Assembly (NCBI GenBank): GCA_002316545.1
Contig: DCDR01000001.1
Span: 683,692 to 747,691 of the forward strand
From: Candidatus Saccharibacteria bacterium UBA1050
Lineage (GTDB): Bacteria; Patescibacteriota; Saccharimonadia; Saccharimonadales; Saccharimonadaceae
Length of the DNA stretch: 64,000 nt
Reading direction: 5' to 3'
Shown here in pieces: positions 25,695-33,198 of the stretch. Every line of letters starts with the position of its first letter. Position 1 is the first letter of the stretch. The position numbers and the translations under genes were made by a program. Below the pieces are notes generated by a model that was given only the letters and a program-made list of their open reading frames with translations, was not told where the DNA came from and did not search any database.

Positions 25695-26603
25695 GTGCTA
25701 CACGTATTGATAGGTGAAAATAGTTTTGCGCTCGAGCAGAGACTGAGCGAGCTTGTTTCTCGTGTGGCTCAACAGGTTGAAATATTTGAAGGTGCCAGCA
25801 TGACGCGTGAGCAGTTACTCTCAAGCACAATGGCGCAGAGTTTGTTTGCGGATGAGCGAACTATAGTGGTAAAAAATTTATCAGAAAATGCCGAGCTGTG
25901 GGGTGAACTTCCATCGTGGCTTGGTAGTATTGCCGAGCACATTCACCTAATACTGGTAGAGACTAAACCCGACAAGCGCACAAGCACCTACAAATGGCTT
26001 CAAAAACATACGGATATTGAACAGTTTGAACCGTGGACATCGCGTAATCATAGCGAGGCTCTGGAGTGGCTGCGGAAGCAAGCGACCGACCAACAGCTAA
26101 AGCTGGATAACAAACTTGCTCAAGAATTATTGCAACGTGTTGGCTACAATCAATGGGCGCTGTACCATACACTAGAGAAGCTAGCGCTGCGTGGCCAAAA
26201 CAGTACGCTCACACTTGATGACATTATCGATAGCTCAACCCAAGATAGTGTATTTGAACTATTGCAGGCAGCACTCGACGGCGATACACCAACGGTGCTT
26301 TCGACTATCGAGCGACTAAAGCAAACCGAAGATCCCTACGCCGTATTTGGACTACTTGCGAGTCAAGTTACCCAACTCGCTGTACTAAGCACAACCGACC
26401 AGCCAACAGCACAGATTGCCAGCGAGACAGGGCTTCATCCGTATTCACTACAAAAGCTCAAGTCGTATAGCAAACGCATGGGTAGGGAAGCGATTTCTGG
26501 TATTGCTAAACGTCTAGCCGAAGCTGACCGAGTTATCAAGTCGAGCGATGTGGACGTGTGGGCGGTGCTTGAGCAGCAACTTCTTCATATTGCTCACCAA
26601 TAA
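25695..26603 (+). CDS. holA: DNA polymerase III delta subunit (clamp loader)
   Basis: 302 aa. Delta subunit of the clamp-loader complex, which opens the sliding clamp. The N-terminal degenerate AAA+ part (LHVLIGENSFALEQRL; SLFADERTIVVKNLSENAELW) lacks a Walker A motif, as expected for delta, and the C-terminal helical domain contains VFELLQAALDGD and FGLLASQVTQLAVL. GTG start next to a leaderless-type -10 box. Convergent with rpsT. Confidence 0.9.
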   Translation: MLHVLIGENSFALEQRLSELVSRVAQQVEIFEGASMTREQLLSSTMAQSLFADERTIVVKNLSENAELWGELPSWLGSIAEHIHLILVETKPDKRTSTYKWLQKHTDIEQFEPWTSRNHSEALEWLRKQATDQQLKLDNKLAQELLQRVGYNQWALYHTLEKLALRGQNSTLTLDDIIDSSTQDSVFELLQAALDGDTPTVLSTIERLKQTEDPYAVFGLLASQVTQLAVLSTTDQPTAQIASETGLHPYSLQKLKSYSKRMGREAISGIAKRLAEADRVIKSSDVDVWAVLEQQLLHIAHQ

Positions 26604-26629
26604 AAACTACCCGGCTAGGTGCCGGGTAG
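26602..26629 (-). terminator. Terminator of rpsT (minus strand), possibly bidirectional
   Basis: A 9-bp perfect stem (CTACCCGGC at 26607-26615 with GCCGGGTAG at 26621-26629) followed on the minus strand by five T. It lies between convergent holA and rpsT. Confidence 0.85.
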
Positions 26630-26645
26630 TGTAGTGACCAATCAA

Positions 26646-27026
26646 TTATTTTTTGGCTGGAGCTTTTTTAGCAGCTGGCTTTTTCGCTGCTGGTTTCTTA
26701 GCTGCAGGCTTCGCTGCGGCTTTAGCAGCTGGCTTTTTAGCAGCTGCAGGTTTAGCGGTAGACTTCTTTGCTGCTGCCAGCTTTACACCAGCGGCTTTTG
26801 CTTGCTTGGCAAGACCAGCCTTACGGCGGGCGACGGTGTTTTTGTGAAGTAGCTTCTTCTTCAAGGCTTTATCGAGTTCGCTGTGAGCAGCGCTCAATGT
26901 TTCGCTTGAAGGCTTTGCCTCGAAGGCTTTTACAGCGCTTTTAATGGCGCGCTTGGTTGCTACGTTGCGTTCGCGGCGTACATTGGCCTGCTTAACACGC
27001 TTAATAGCTGATTTAATGATTGGCAT
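26646..27026 (-). CDS. rpsT: Ribosomal protein S20 with long Ala/Lys/Pro tail
   Basis: 126 aa; S20 is usually 85-90. The N-terminal 80 residues are a normal basic helical S20 (PIIKSAIKRVKQANVRRERN; KKKLLHKNTVARRKAGL). From about 85 onward the sequence becomes repeats of PAAKKPAAKK type, like the C-terminal tail of histone H1. The tail would be disordered and strongly positive. S20 binds 16S rRNA early in 30S assembly. Single gene on the minus strand with a good terminator. Confidence 0.95.
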   Translation of the reverse strand: MPIIKSAIKRVKQANVRRERNVATKRAIKSAVKAFEAKPSSETLSAAHSELDKALKKKLLHKNTVARRKAGLAKQAKAAGVKLAAAKKSTAKPAAAKKPAAKAAAKPAAKKPAAKKPAAKKAPAKK

Positions 27027-27190
27027 AGAAAATCTTCCTCTAGTTCTACTTAAACGTTTGTATTGCTAATCAATGCTGAATTATAGAGGAAAACGACCGA
27101 TTTGTAAAGGGTAGCGAAACCATTGACGAATTCACAGTGCTTATGGTAAAGTAAATGCAAACTCTACAAAAATCAAAAAACGAGTAAAAA

Positions 27191-29020
27191 ATGGCCACAG
27201 AAAACAGCAACCAAGGCGCAAAGCAACAGATAGCGGAGCGAATTAACGCATCGACCAATATTTTGGTGACCGTTAGTACTAGTCCATCAGTTGATGAACT
27301 GGCGGCTGCTTTGGGTCTTACCAGCATGCTCAACGGGCTTGATAAGCATGCTACGGCAGTGGTAAGTGGAGATATTCCACCAGCAATTTCGTTTCTTGAC
27401 CCTGAAAAGACCTTTGAAAATACCGTCGATAGCCTGCGTGATTTCATAATTGCACTCGACAAAGAGAAGGCCGACCACCTTCGCTACAAAGTAGAAGGCG
27501 ATGTCGTGAAAATCTTCATCACTCCTTACCGAACAACACTCTCGAGTGACGATCTAGAATTTTCTCAAGGTGACTACAACGTGGAGCTCGTGCTTGCGCT
27601 GGGGGTAAAAGATAAAAATGACCTTGATAAAGCGCTGACAGCGCATGGTCGTATTTTGCATGACGCGACTGTCGCAACAGTTAGTTGTGGAGATACGCCA
27701 AGCGACCTTGGTACAATTGATTGGTTTGAACCAAACGCAAGTAGTTTGAGCGAGATGCTCGTTTCATTGAGTGAATCATTCAAGGCGGACGGCCCTGTGT
27801 TGAATGAGCAGAATGCAACGGCATTCCTAACAGGACTCGTGGCTTCAACAGATAGGTTTAGCAACAACAAGACTACCAGTAAAGTCATGACAATGGCTGC
27901 GCAACTAATGGCTGCCGGTGCAAACCAACAGCTTATCGCTGCCAAGCTAGAAGAAGCGCACGAAATTGGCCCTGAACAAACAAACCAGGCTCATGCAGAT
28001 GGCACTACCGACCTTGCAGAAGGTGAATCTACCAAAGTTGATGCTACCAAAGCCGCTGCCAAAGACGACGGCAGTCTTACTATCTCGCACGAAGAAGCTG
28101 AAGCACCAACCGACGCGAAAACCGCCGAGGAAGAGCTCGCCGAGCAGCTCAATGCGGTTGCGCCAGGCGTAACACCTGCGACGGGTGATTTGGCCTACGA
28201 GCTAACTCAAGAGGCAAAAGCTGGCCAACAAGAATCTGTTCTACCACCAGTCGTTGCACCGGAAGAGGGCGAGCCTACGCTTGGTGGCACGCTGAACGCT
28301 ACAACCGAGCAAGCCCACGAGGATAGCGAGCGCGAAGCAAACGACCCTCGCAATAAGACAATCTTGAGCCATGAAAGCGGAGAGTATGTAGGTGACCAAC
28401 AGCCTACGTTCGAAGCGCCGTTTAACGCTACCGCCAATAACGCGGCTGCCGAACCTTCAAGTGTCGATATTTTCAACAACGGCCCCGCACCAACTGTCAA
28501 CTTAGACCAACCAGGTGCCAACACTTCCGCTGTATTGCCTCCAGAACCGCACGAAACGTTAGCCGATCTAGAGCAAAAAACACGCGAAGAAGCACACGCA
28601 GACGCGCAAGCACAAGTCCAAGCGGCACTAGACGCCGCACCATTTGACCCAGCGAATAACCCAACCGAAGCGCTTGGCGCCCAGCCACTTGGTGGGGAAT
28701 TGCATCAAGAGCTTCCACCTCCACCACTAGAAGCACCCGTGGTTAATGAACCAGCGCCTGCTCCGGTAGAGCCAGCTCCAGTACTGCCACCATTACCAGG
28801 TCCGGTTGCCACTGAGCAACCAGCCCAGGTAGCACCTCCACCGTTAGACTTTTCAGTATTACCTCCACCTCCGCCACCACCTCCAAACCTCGGCCCTCCA
28901 AGCGGTCCTTTGCCACCAGAGCAATTAGGCCAGATTTTTGGTGATGCTCCAGCGGCACCAGCACCTCAGCAACCAGACGCGCCAAAAGACCCGAACCAGT
29001 TCACTATACCAGGGCAATAA
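27191..29020 (+). CDS. DHH/NrnA-like protein with lost catalytic motifs and long acidic/proline-rich tail
   Basis: 609 aa. Residues about 15-270 resemble the first part of a DHH-family phosphoesterase (NILVTVSTSPSVDELAAALGL in the place where active members have H..PDGDALGS; GDIPPAISFL; LVASTDRFSNNKT late). The His/Asp metal ligands are missing, so it is likely non-catalytic. From about 280 on, the sequence is acidic, then Pro/Ala-rich with runs of consecutive prolines (near 555-575). Cytosolic by sequence. It lies upstream of truB; in other bacteria a DHH phosphodiesterase often sits near truB and rbfA, supporting the homology. Confidence 0.65.
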   Translation: MATENSNQGAKQQIAERINASTNILVTVSTSPSVDELAAALGLTSMLNGLDKHATAVVSGDIPPAISFLDPEKTFENTVDSLRDFIIALDKEKADHLRYKVEGDVVKIFITPYRTTLSSDDLEFSQGDYNVELVLALGVKDKNDLDKALTAHGRILHDATVATVSCGDTPSDLGTIDWFEPNASSLSEMLVSLSESFKADGPVLNEQNATAFLTGLVASTDRFSNNKTTSKVMTMAAQLMAAGANQQLIAAKLEEAHEIGPEQTNQAHADGTTDLAEGESTKVDATKAAAKDDGSLTISHEEAEAPTDAKTAEEELAEQLNAVAPGVTPATGDLAYELTQEAKAGQQESVLPPVVAPEEGEPTLGGTLNATTEQAHEDSEREANDPRNKTILSHESGEYVGDQQPTFEAPFNATANNAAAEPSSVDIFNNGPAPTVNLDQPGANTSAVLPPEPHETLADLEQKTREEAHADAQAQVQAALDAAPFDPANNPTEALGAQPLGGELHQELPPPPLEAPVVNEPAPAPVEPAPVLPPLPGPVATEQPAQVAPPPLDFSVLPPPPPPPPNLGPPSGPLPPEQLGQIFGDAPAAPAPQQPDAPKDPNQFTIPGQ

Positions 29021-29021
29021 A

Positions 29022-29115
29022 ACGGGCAAGCCCTCATAGGACAAACCTACGGTTTTTCCTATCGCTTCGCTTGGCCTTCCCCTTAGTTAAGAACATATTC
29101 GCGAAGTAAATTCGA
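29022..29115 (+). terminator. Hairpin-rich intergenic region before truB
   Basis: Holds several inverted repeats: GGGCAAGCCC, an 11-bp hairpin with one bulge around AAACC TAC GGTTT (about 29037-29063), and GAACATA paired with TATGTTC (about 29092-29128). Probably terminates or separates the 27191 transcript from truB; no long T-tract, so this is tentative. Confidence 0.4.
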
Positions 29116-29147
29116 CGATTATGTTCGATTTGTTTAAAATAACACTA

Positions 29148-29831
29148 GTGAAAGACGATTCCATTCTATTAATCGATAAACTAGCTGGCTGGACAAGTTT
29201 TGATGTGGTGGCAAAAATTCGCGGCGCGATTCGCCACAGCTATATGTCAAAAGGTGTAAAACCAACTAAACGTCAGCTTAAAGTTGGCCACGCAGGTACG
29301 CTTGACCCATTCGCGACCGGGTTGTTAATTGTGCTGCTTGGTGATGCAACTAAAAAGGCAGATGAATTTTTGAAACTCGACAAAGTGTATGAGGCAACTA
29401 TTACGCTTGGCGCAACTAGCTCTACGGGCGACCCAGAAGGTGAGATAACGCCAGTTTCATCTGAAGTCCCCACAAAAGAGACCATTGAAGCTGCCTTGAA
29501 ACAATTCGTTGGTGAGATTCAGCAACGCCCACCAGCTTTTAGCGCTATAAAAGTAAACGGCCAGCGCGCCTACAAATTGGCACGAAAAGGGCAAGACGTT
29601 GAAATTCCACTCCGAACCGTTACGATTTATTCTATCGAACTACTCGAGTACGCCTATCCAGAAGTGAAAATTCGTACTCATGTGGGTAGCGGCACGTATA
29701 TTCGTAGTTTAGCCGTAGACATAGGCGAAAAACTCGGCACCGGTGCGTATTGCAGCCAACTGCGCCGCACAGCTATCACTGGCTATGATCTAAAGGAAGC
29801 GAAAGGGATTGACTTTTATGCAAATATCTGA
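29148..29831 (+). CDS. truB: tRNA pseudouridine(55) synthase
   Basis: About 227 aa. TruB makes pseudouridine 55 in the tRNA T-loop. The catalytic Asp lies in GHAGTLDPFATGLL, followed by RPPAFSAIKVNGQRAYKLARKG and GSGTYIRSLAVDIG. I prefer GTG at 29148 because it begins VKDDSILLIDKLAG like the family and a TAAAAT box (29135-29140) lies 7 bases upstream, the leaderless pattern seen for many genes here. An upstream in-frame ATG at 29121 would add nine residues. Confidence 0.93.
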   Translation: MKDDSILLIDKLAGWTSFDVVAKIRGAIRHSYMSKGVKPTKRQLKVGHAGTLDPFATGLLIVLLGDATKKADEFLKLDKVYEATITLGATSSTGDPEGEITPVSSEVPTKETIEAALKQFVGEIQQRPPAFSAIKVNGQRAYKLARKGQDVEIPLRTVTIYSIELLEYAYPEVKIRTHVGSGTYIRSLAVDIGEKLGTGAYCSQLRRTAITGYDLKEAKGIDFYANI

Positions 29832-29843
29832 TATAATGAGGAG

Positions 29844-30494
29844 ATGGAAACCTTTTACGGACCTGACCAATATCACGCACCGAAGACGGTAGATGAAGCT
29901 CGCTTGGCTATTGCCGCCGCGCTTGAAGATCCTGATTTTATAGAGAAAGCGATTCATGCGAATGATGGGCCGCTTACTCGTGATACATTTCCACTCGAGG
30001 CAACTCATACAGCTGGCTTTCGCGAGGCGGATAGCGTGTTTGGTTGGCCAGATCTTGAAGATCGGGGTATTACACCACCTCACGACTACAGTGACGTAGA
30101 TTTTGTAGCAAACCTGTACGACAACGACGCTCATAACAAAAACCCGCGTTCGCTAGGTAACTTCACTGCGCGTTTGCGAGCTAAGCCTATACTTGATATG
30201 CGTGATGCGTCAGCCAAACTCAGCGACCTATATGGTATTTGTCCCGAACTTCACCGGGCATACGCTGTTATGCCAGAGGTAATGTTCGCGCTTAATACGA
30301 TTTTTAACGAGCTCGCTCAGCTTGCAAACAACGAAGCACGTGTTGCTTGGCTGGGGCTTCCAGCAAATGCAGACATCGTTACGGTCACCAATATGGTGTA
30401 TCGAATCATGGGGCGTTTGGTGCGCGCAAGTGACAAGCGAGACGCAGAAGGCAAACCACTGGTGAGTGACGCGCATACTGCCTTGACCGAATAG
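29844..30494 (+). CDS. Hypothetical protein, 216 aa
   Basis: Soluble protein with no recognised domain: acidic N-terminal half and a helical C-terminal half (FALNTIFNELAQLANNEARV). TATAAT at 29832-29837 lies 6 bases before ATG, immediately after the truB stop. It sits between truB and rpsO. Function unknown. Confidence 0.72.
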   Translation: METFYGPDQYHAPKTVDEARLAIAAALEDPDFIEKAIHANDGPLTRDTFPLEATHTAGFREADSVFGWPDLEDRGITPPHDYSDVDFVANLYDNDAHNKNPRSLGNFTARLRAKPILDMRDASAKLSDLYGICPELHRAYAVMPEVMFALNTIFNELAQLANNEARVAWLGLPANADIVTVTNMVYRIMGRLVRASDKRDAEGKPLVSDAHTALTE

Positions 30495-30518
30495 GTTATC
30501 TCTGGTAAAATTGGCTAG

Positions 30519-30785
30519 ATGATAACTAAGGACAACAAAGCACAGGCAATTGCTTTGACTCAGGTTGCCAAAAACGATGTCGGAAGCCCTCAGGCACAGG
30601 TATCTATTTTGACAGCTCGTATCAAAGAGGTTACAGAACACCTAAAAGCCAACAAGCACGACCACATGGCTCGTCGCGGGTTGATCCAGATGGTAGGCAA
30701 GCGCAAACGTTTGCTGAAATATCTTGAGCGCAAAAACTTTGAGGCGTACAAAGCAGTTGTTGCGAAACTCGGACTACGCAAGTAA
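30519..30785 (+). CDS. rpsO: Ribosomal protein S15
   Basis: 88 aa, normal length. The family signature regions are clear (DVGSPQAQVSILTARI; HDHMARRGL; GKRKRLLKYLE). S15 nucleates the 30S central domain with S6 and S18. TAAAAT (30506-30511) is 7 bases before ATG, so it is probably leaderless and lacks the structured autoregulatory leader known in other bacteria. A strong terminator follows. Confidence 0.97.
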   Translation: MITKDNKAQAIALTQVAKNDVGSPQAQVSILTARIKEVTEHLKANKHDHMARRGLIQMVGKRKRLLKYLERKNFEAYKAVVAKLGLRK

Positions 30786-30804
30786 TTTTTTCTTGACATG
30801 TTCT

Positions 30805-30834
30805 CTCCCGTCTACGTAGGCGGGAGTTTTGTTT
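30805..30834 (+). terminator. Intrinsic terminator of rpsO
   Basis: CTCCCG at 30805-30810 pairs with CGGGAG at 30821-30826, with an inner CTAC/GTAG palindrome, then TTTTG TTT. It abuts the 3' end of the convergent hpt gene. Confidence 0.85.
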
Positions 30835-31387
30835 AGTGACGTATTTCCCAAATTTCCTCTAGCCAGCGGTAGCCTTCGTTGGCGGCATTGGCATCGTCCA
30901 TTCCCATACCAACCAGCCACTGCTTATTAAAGATAAACCCAGAGTAGCTAGCTTCAATAGGGTAATGACGCTCTACTGTTTTAGTAGCTAGCACTGCAAG
31001 CTTAACTGAGGTAGCACCACGAGCGTTCAGGTGATTAAACACAAAATTAGCGGTCACGCCTTTGTCTAATACGTCGTCGAGCACAATCACCGCGCGGCCA
31101 TTTACTTCAGTCGTTGGAGCAAGATCAGTAACAATGTGGGGTTCACCGGCAGTTTGGCCGCTGCCGTAGGTGCTTACCATCATATAGTCGAGCTCTGGGT
31201 GACTTTCAGGTGTTTGGCGGACGATTTCTAGCATCAGTTTACTAGCAAACGGTGCTGCGCCACGAAGTAACGCCACGAATAAAGGCAAAGTAGGGTAGGT
31301 TTCTAAAATGTTGGTGGCAATGTGGCTTATAGCAGCATCAACTTGCTCGGTCGTCGCAAGCTGTTTGTATTGTTCAGGCATATTCAT
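30833..31387 (-). CDS. hpt: Hypoxanthine/purine phosphoribosyltransferase
   Basis: 184 aa type I phosphoribosyltransferase. The PRPP-binding motif VIVLDDVLDKGVTA (two acidic residues, then Asp-Lys-Gly-Val-Thr) is intact, LLRGAAPFASKL forms the first PRPP loop and VGMGMDDAN corresponds to the late metal/base-binding region of hypoxanthine PRTs. It converts a purine base plus PRPP to the nucleotide. On the minus strand, TACAGT lies 6 bases before ATG, so it may be leaderless; a GC-rich purine permease gene lies just upstream on the same strand. Confidence 0.87.
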   Translation of the reverse strand: MNMPEQYKQLATTEQVDAAISHIATNILETYPTLPLFVALLRGAAPFASKLMLEIVRQTPESHPELDYMMVSTYGSGQTAGEPHIVTDLAPTTEVNGRAVIVLDDVLDKGVTANFVFNHLNARGATSVKLAVLATKTVERHYPIEASYSGFIFNKQWLVGMGMDDANAANEGYRWLEEIWEIRH

Positions 31388-31413
31388 AATTTCACTGTAG
31401 CATATATTCGAAG

Positions 31414-31467
31414 GGGTGCCTCACCCGAGCGGCGCACATAGCTTGCGCGCCGCTCGGGGAGACACCC
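31414..31467 (-). terminator. Long GC-rich hairpin between permease and hpt
   Basis: An imperfect 19-bp stem: GGGTG, CTC and CCGAGCGGCGC on the left pair with GCGCCGCTCGG, GAG and CACCC on the right. No T-tract follows on the minus strand, so termination may be partial or the hairpin may protect the mRNA end. Its composition matches the permease gene, and the border to AT-rich sequence is abrupt at about 31412. Confidence 0.6.
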
Positions 31468-31512
31468 GGTTGGACAGAACTTGTGGCGCCTGTCCGGAAG
31501 CCAGGACCCTCC

Positions 31513-32988
31513 TCAGCCGACGCCGAGGATGGCCTTGATGGGGTCGGTGAAGAAGTAGACCACGAAGAGCGCCGACACCAGCCACAGCAGCGGGTGGACG
31601 TCGCGGCGTCCGCCACGCACGAGCTTGATGAGCACGTAGGCGACGAAGCCGGCTCCGATCCCGTTGGTGATGGAGTAGGTGAAGGGCATCAGGACGATCG
31701 TCAGGAACGCCGGGATGGCGATCTCGACGTCCTTCCAGTCGATTCCCGTGACCTGCTGCATCATCAGGAAGCCGACCAGCACGAGTGCGGGGACGGCCGC
31801 CTCGCTCGGGATGACGTCCACCACTGGGGTGACGAACATCGCGAGCAGGAACAGCAGGCCGGTGACCACGCTGGCGAGGCCAGTGCGAGCCCCCTCGCCG
31901 ACACCCGAAGCCGACTCGATGTAGCTGGTGTTGCTGGACACGCCGGCCGCACCACCGGCGGCCGCCGCCATCGAGTCGACCACCAGGATGGCCTTCGTGT
32001 TCGGCGGCGTTCCGTTCTCGTCGAGCAGACCGGCCTCGGCACCGATGGCTGTCATGGTGCCCATGGTGTCGAAGAAGTCGGCCAGCAGCAGTGTGAAGAC
32101 GAGCAGGAGCGCCGTCGTCACACCGAGGCTGCTGAAGCTGCCCAGCAAGTTGAACTCGCCGAGCGTGCCGAAGCTGGGCAGGTCGACAACCGACGAAGGC
32201 AGCGCCGGGGTGTTGAGCCCCCAGCCCTTCGGGTTGTACGACTCGCCGAACATCGGGCCGACGTGCGCGAACCGCTCGACCAGGATGGCCACGACCGTGG
32301 TCACCGCGATCGAGATGAGGATCGCACCGTGCACCTTGCGCACCCAGAGCGTCACCACCAGCACCAGGCCGAAGGCGAACACCAGCGCCGGCCAGCCGGT
32401 CAGTGAACCGGCCGGCCCCAGCTGTACCGGAACCGTCGTGTTCGCCGCGTCGGGGATGCGCCGAACCCACCCGGAGTCGACGAAGCCGATCAGCGCGATG
32501 AACAGGCCGATGCCCACCGAGATGGCAACCTTCAAGCCCACCGGCACGGCGTGGAACACCGCCTGGCGGAAGCCCGTCAGCACCAGGAGCAGGATGATCA
32601 GCCCCTCGATGACCACGAGGCCCATGGCGTCGGCCCAGGTCGCCTTGGTGGCGATGCTGAACGCCACGAAGGCGTTGAGGCCCAGGCCGGTGGCCAGCGC
32701 GAGCGGGTACTTGGCGAACAGACCCATGGCGATGGTCATGACACCCGCCACCAGCGCGGTGCCAGCGGCGATCGCGGCCAGATCGGGCGCGTCACCACCA
32801 CCGAGGAACTTCCCGGCGCCATCCTGGACGAAGCCGAGGATGATCGGGTTCAGCGCCAGGATGTAGCCCATGGTCATGAAGGTGACCACACCGCCACGGA
32901 TCTCTCGCCAGACGGTCGATCCCCGCTCGGAGATCTGGAAGAAGCTGTCGAGTACTGATCGACGCCTCGTGTAGGTTCCCGCCGTCAT
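31513..32988 (-). CDS. NCS2/AzgA-family purine (hypoxanthine/guanine/adenine) permease, probable actinobacterial transfer
   Basis: 491 aa integral membrane protein with about 12-14 hydrophobic segments. Family marks: TMGYILALNPIILGF near the N-terminus, GLGLNAFVAFSIA, and TMGTMTAIGAEAGL in the middle, all typical of AzgA-like nucleobase:cation symporters. It would import a purine base for the adjacent hpt product. The gene is strikingly GC-rich, with nearly all third codon positions G or C, while hpt and pnp on either side are not. AGGAAGGGG precedes ATG. It looks like a whole-gene transfer from an actinobacterium placed upstream of a native salvage enzyme. Confidence 0.9.
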   Translation of the reverse strand: MTAGTYTRRRSVLDSFFQISERGSTVWREIRGGVVTFMTMGYILALNPIILGFVQDGAGKFLGGGDAPDLAAIAAGTALVAGVMTIAMGLFAKYPLALATGLGLNAFVAFSIATKATWADAMGLVVIEGLIILLLVLTGFRQAVFHAVPVGLKVAISVGIGLFIALIGFVDSGWVRRIPDAANTTVPVQLGPAGSLTGWPALVFAFGLVLVVTLWVRKVHGAILISIAVTTVVAILVERFAHVGPMFGESYNPKGWGLNTPALPSSVVDLPSFGTLGEFNLLGSFSSLGVTTALLLVFTLLLADFFDTMGTMTAIGAEAGLLDENGTPPNTKAILVVDSMAAAAGGAAGVSSNTSYIESASGVGEGARTGLASVVTGLLFLLAMFVTPVVDVIPSEAAVPALVLVGFLMMQQVTGIDWKDVEIAIPAFLTIVLMPFTYSITNGIGAGFVAYVLIKLVRGGRRDVHPLLWLVSALFVVYFFTDPIKAILGVG

Positions 32989-33012
32989 GCGGTCACCCCT
33001 TCCTATTTTAAA

Positions 33013-33054
33013 GAGCGCCCATCCTTTTTTGAGCGCCCACCTACGAAGAGTGTA
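33013..33054 (-). promoter_or_regulatory. Permease leader with direct repeats and weak promoter
   Basis: The nine-base repeat GAGCGCCCA (plus strand) occurs at 33013-33021 and 33031-33039, an 18-base period that could be a protein-binding site or leader element. On the minus strand TACACT (33049-33054) with TTTCTA 17 bases upstream is a possible promoter. Low certainty. Confidence 0.35.
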
Positions 33055-33094
33055 GCACAGCGTTTCGTTACTAGAAAATAAGATATAAAACGAG

Positions 33095-33100
33095 TATAAT
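33095..33100 (+). promoter_or_regulatory. -10 box of pnp
   Basis: TATAAT ends just before the left arm of the leader hairpin (33104), so the transcript should begin at about the base of the hairpin. Confidence 0.6.
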
Positions 33101-33103
33101 ATT

Positions 33104-33181
33104 GTTGTACAACCTCGCGGAAGGTGATAGATACGAGTTCTAAGTCGTAGAATTCATACCTGTTACTCTCCGCGTTACAAC
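33104..33181 (+). promoter_or_regulatory. Long rod-like leader hairpin of pnp
   Basis: Four paired blocks in register: 33104-33109 with 33176-33181 (GTTGTA/TACAAC), 33116-33121 with 33169-33174 (CGCGGA/TCCGCG), 33123-33130 with 33160-33167 (with G-U pairs) and 33135-33142 with 33148-33155 (GAGTTCTA/TAGAATTC), closing on a 5-base loop. The ribosome-binding site AAAGGAGA follows directly. In E. coli a leader duplex cut by RNase III mediates PNPase autocontrol; the analogy here is inference. Confidence 0.75.
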
Positions 33182-33198
33182 GAAAGGAGACTCATATA

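Noticed and set aside
31421..32470. Long open frames on both strands (31421-32470, 31483-32406, 31928-32866) inside the permease region
   Set aside because: Same GC-rich artefact; only the 491-aa minus-strand frame has membrane helices and AzgA motifs.
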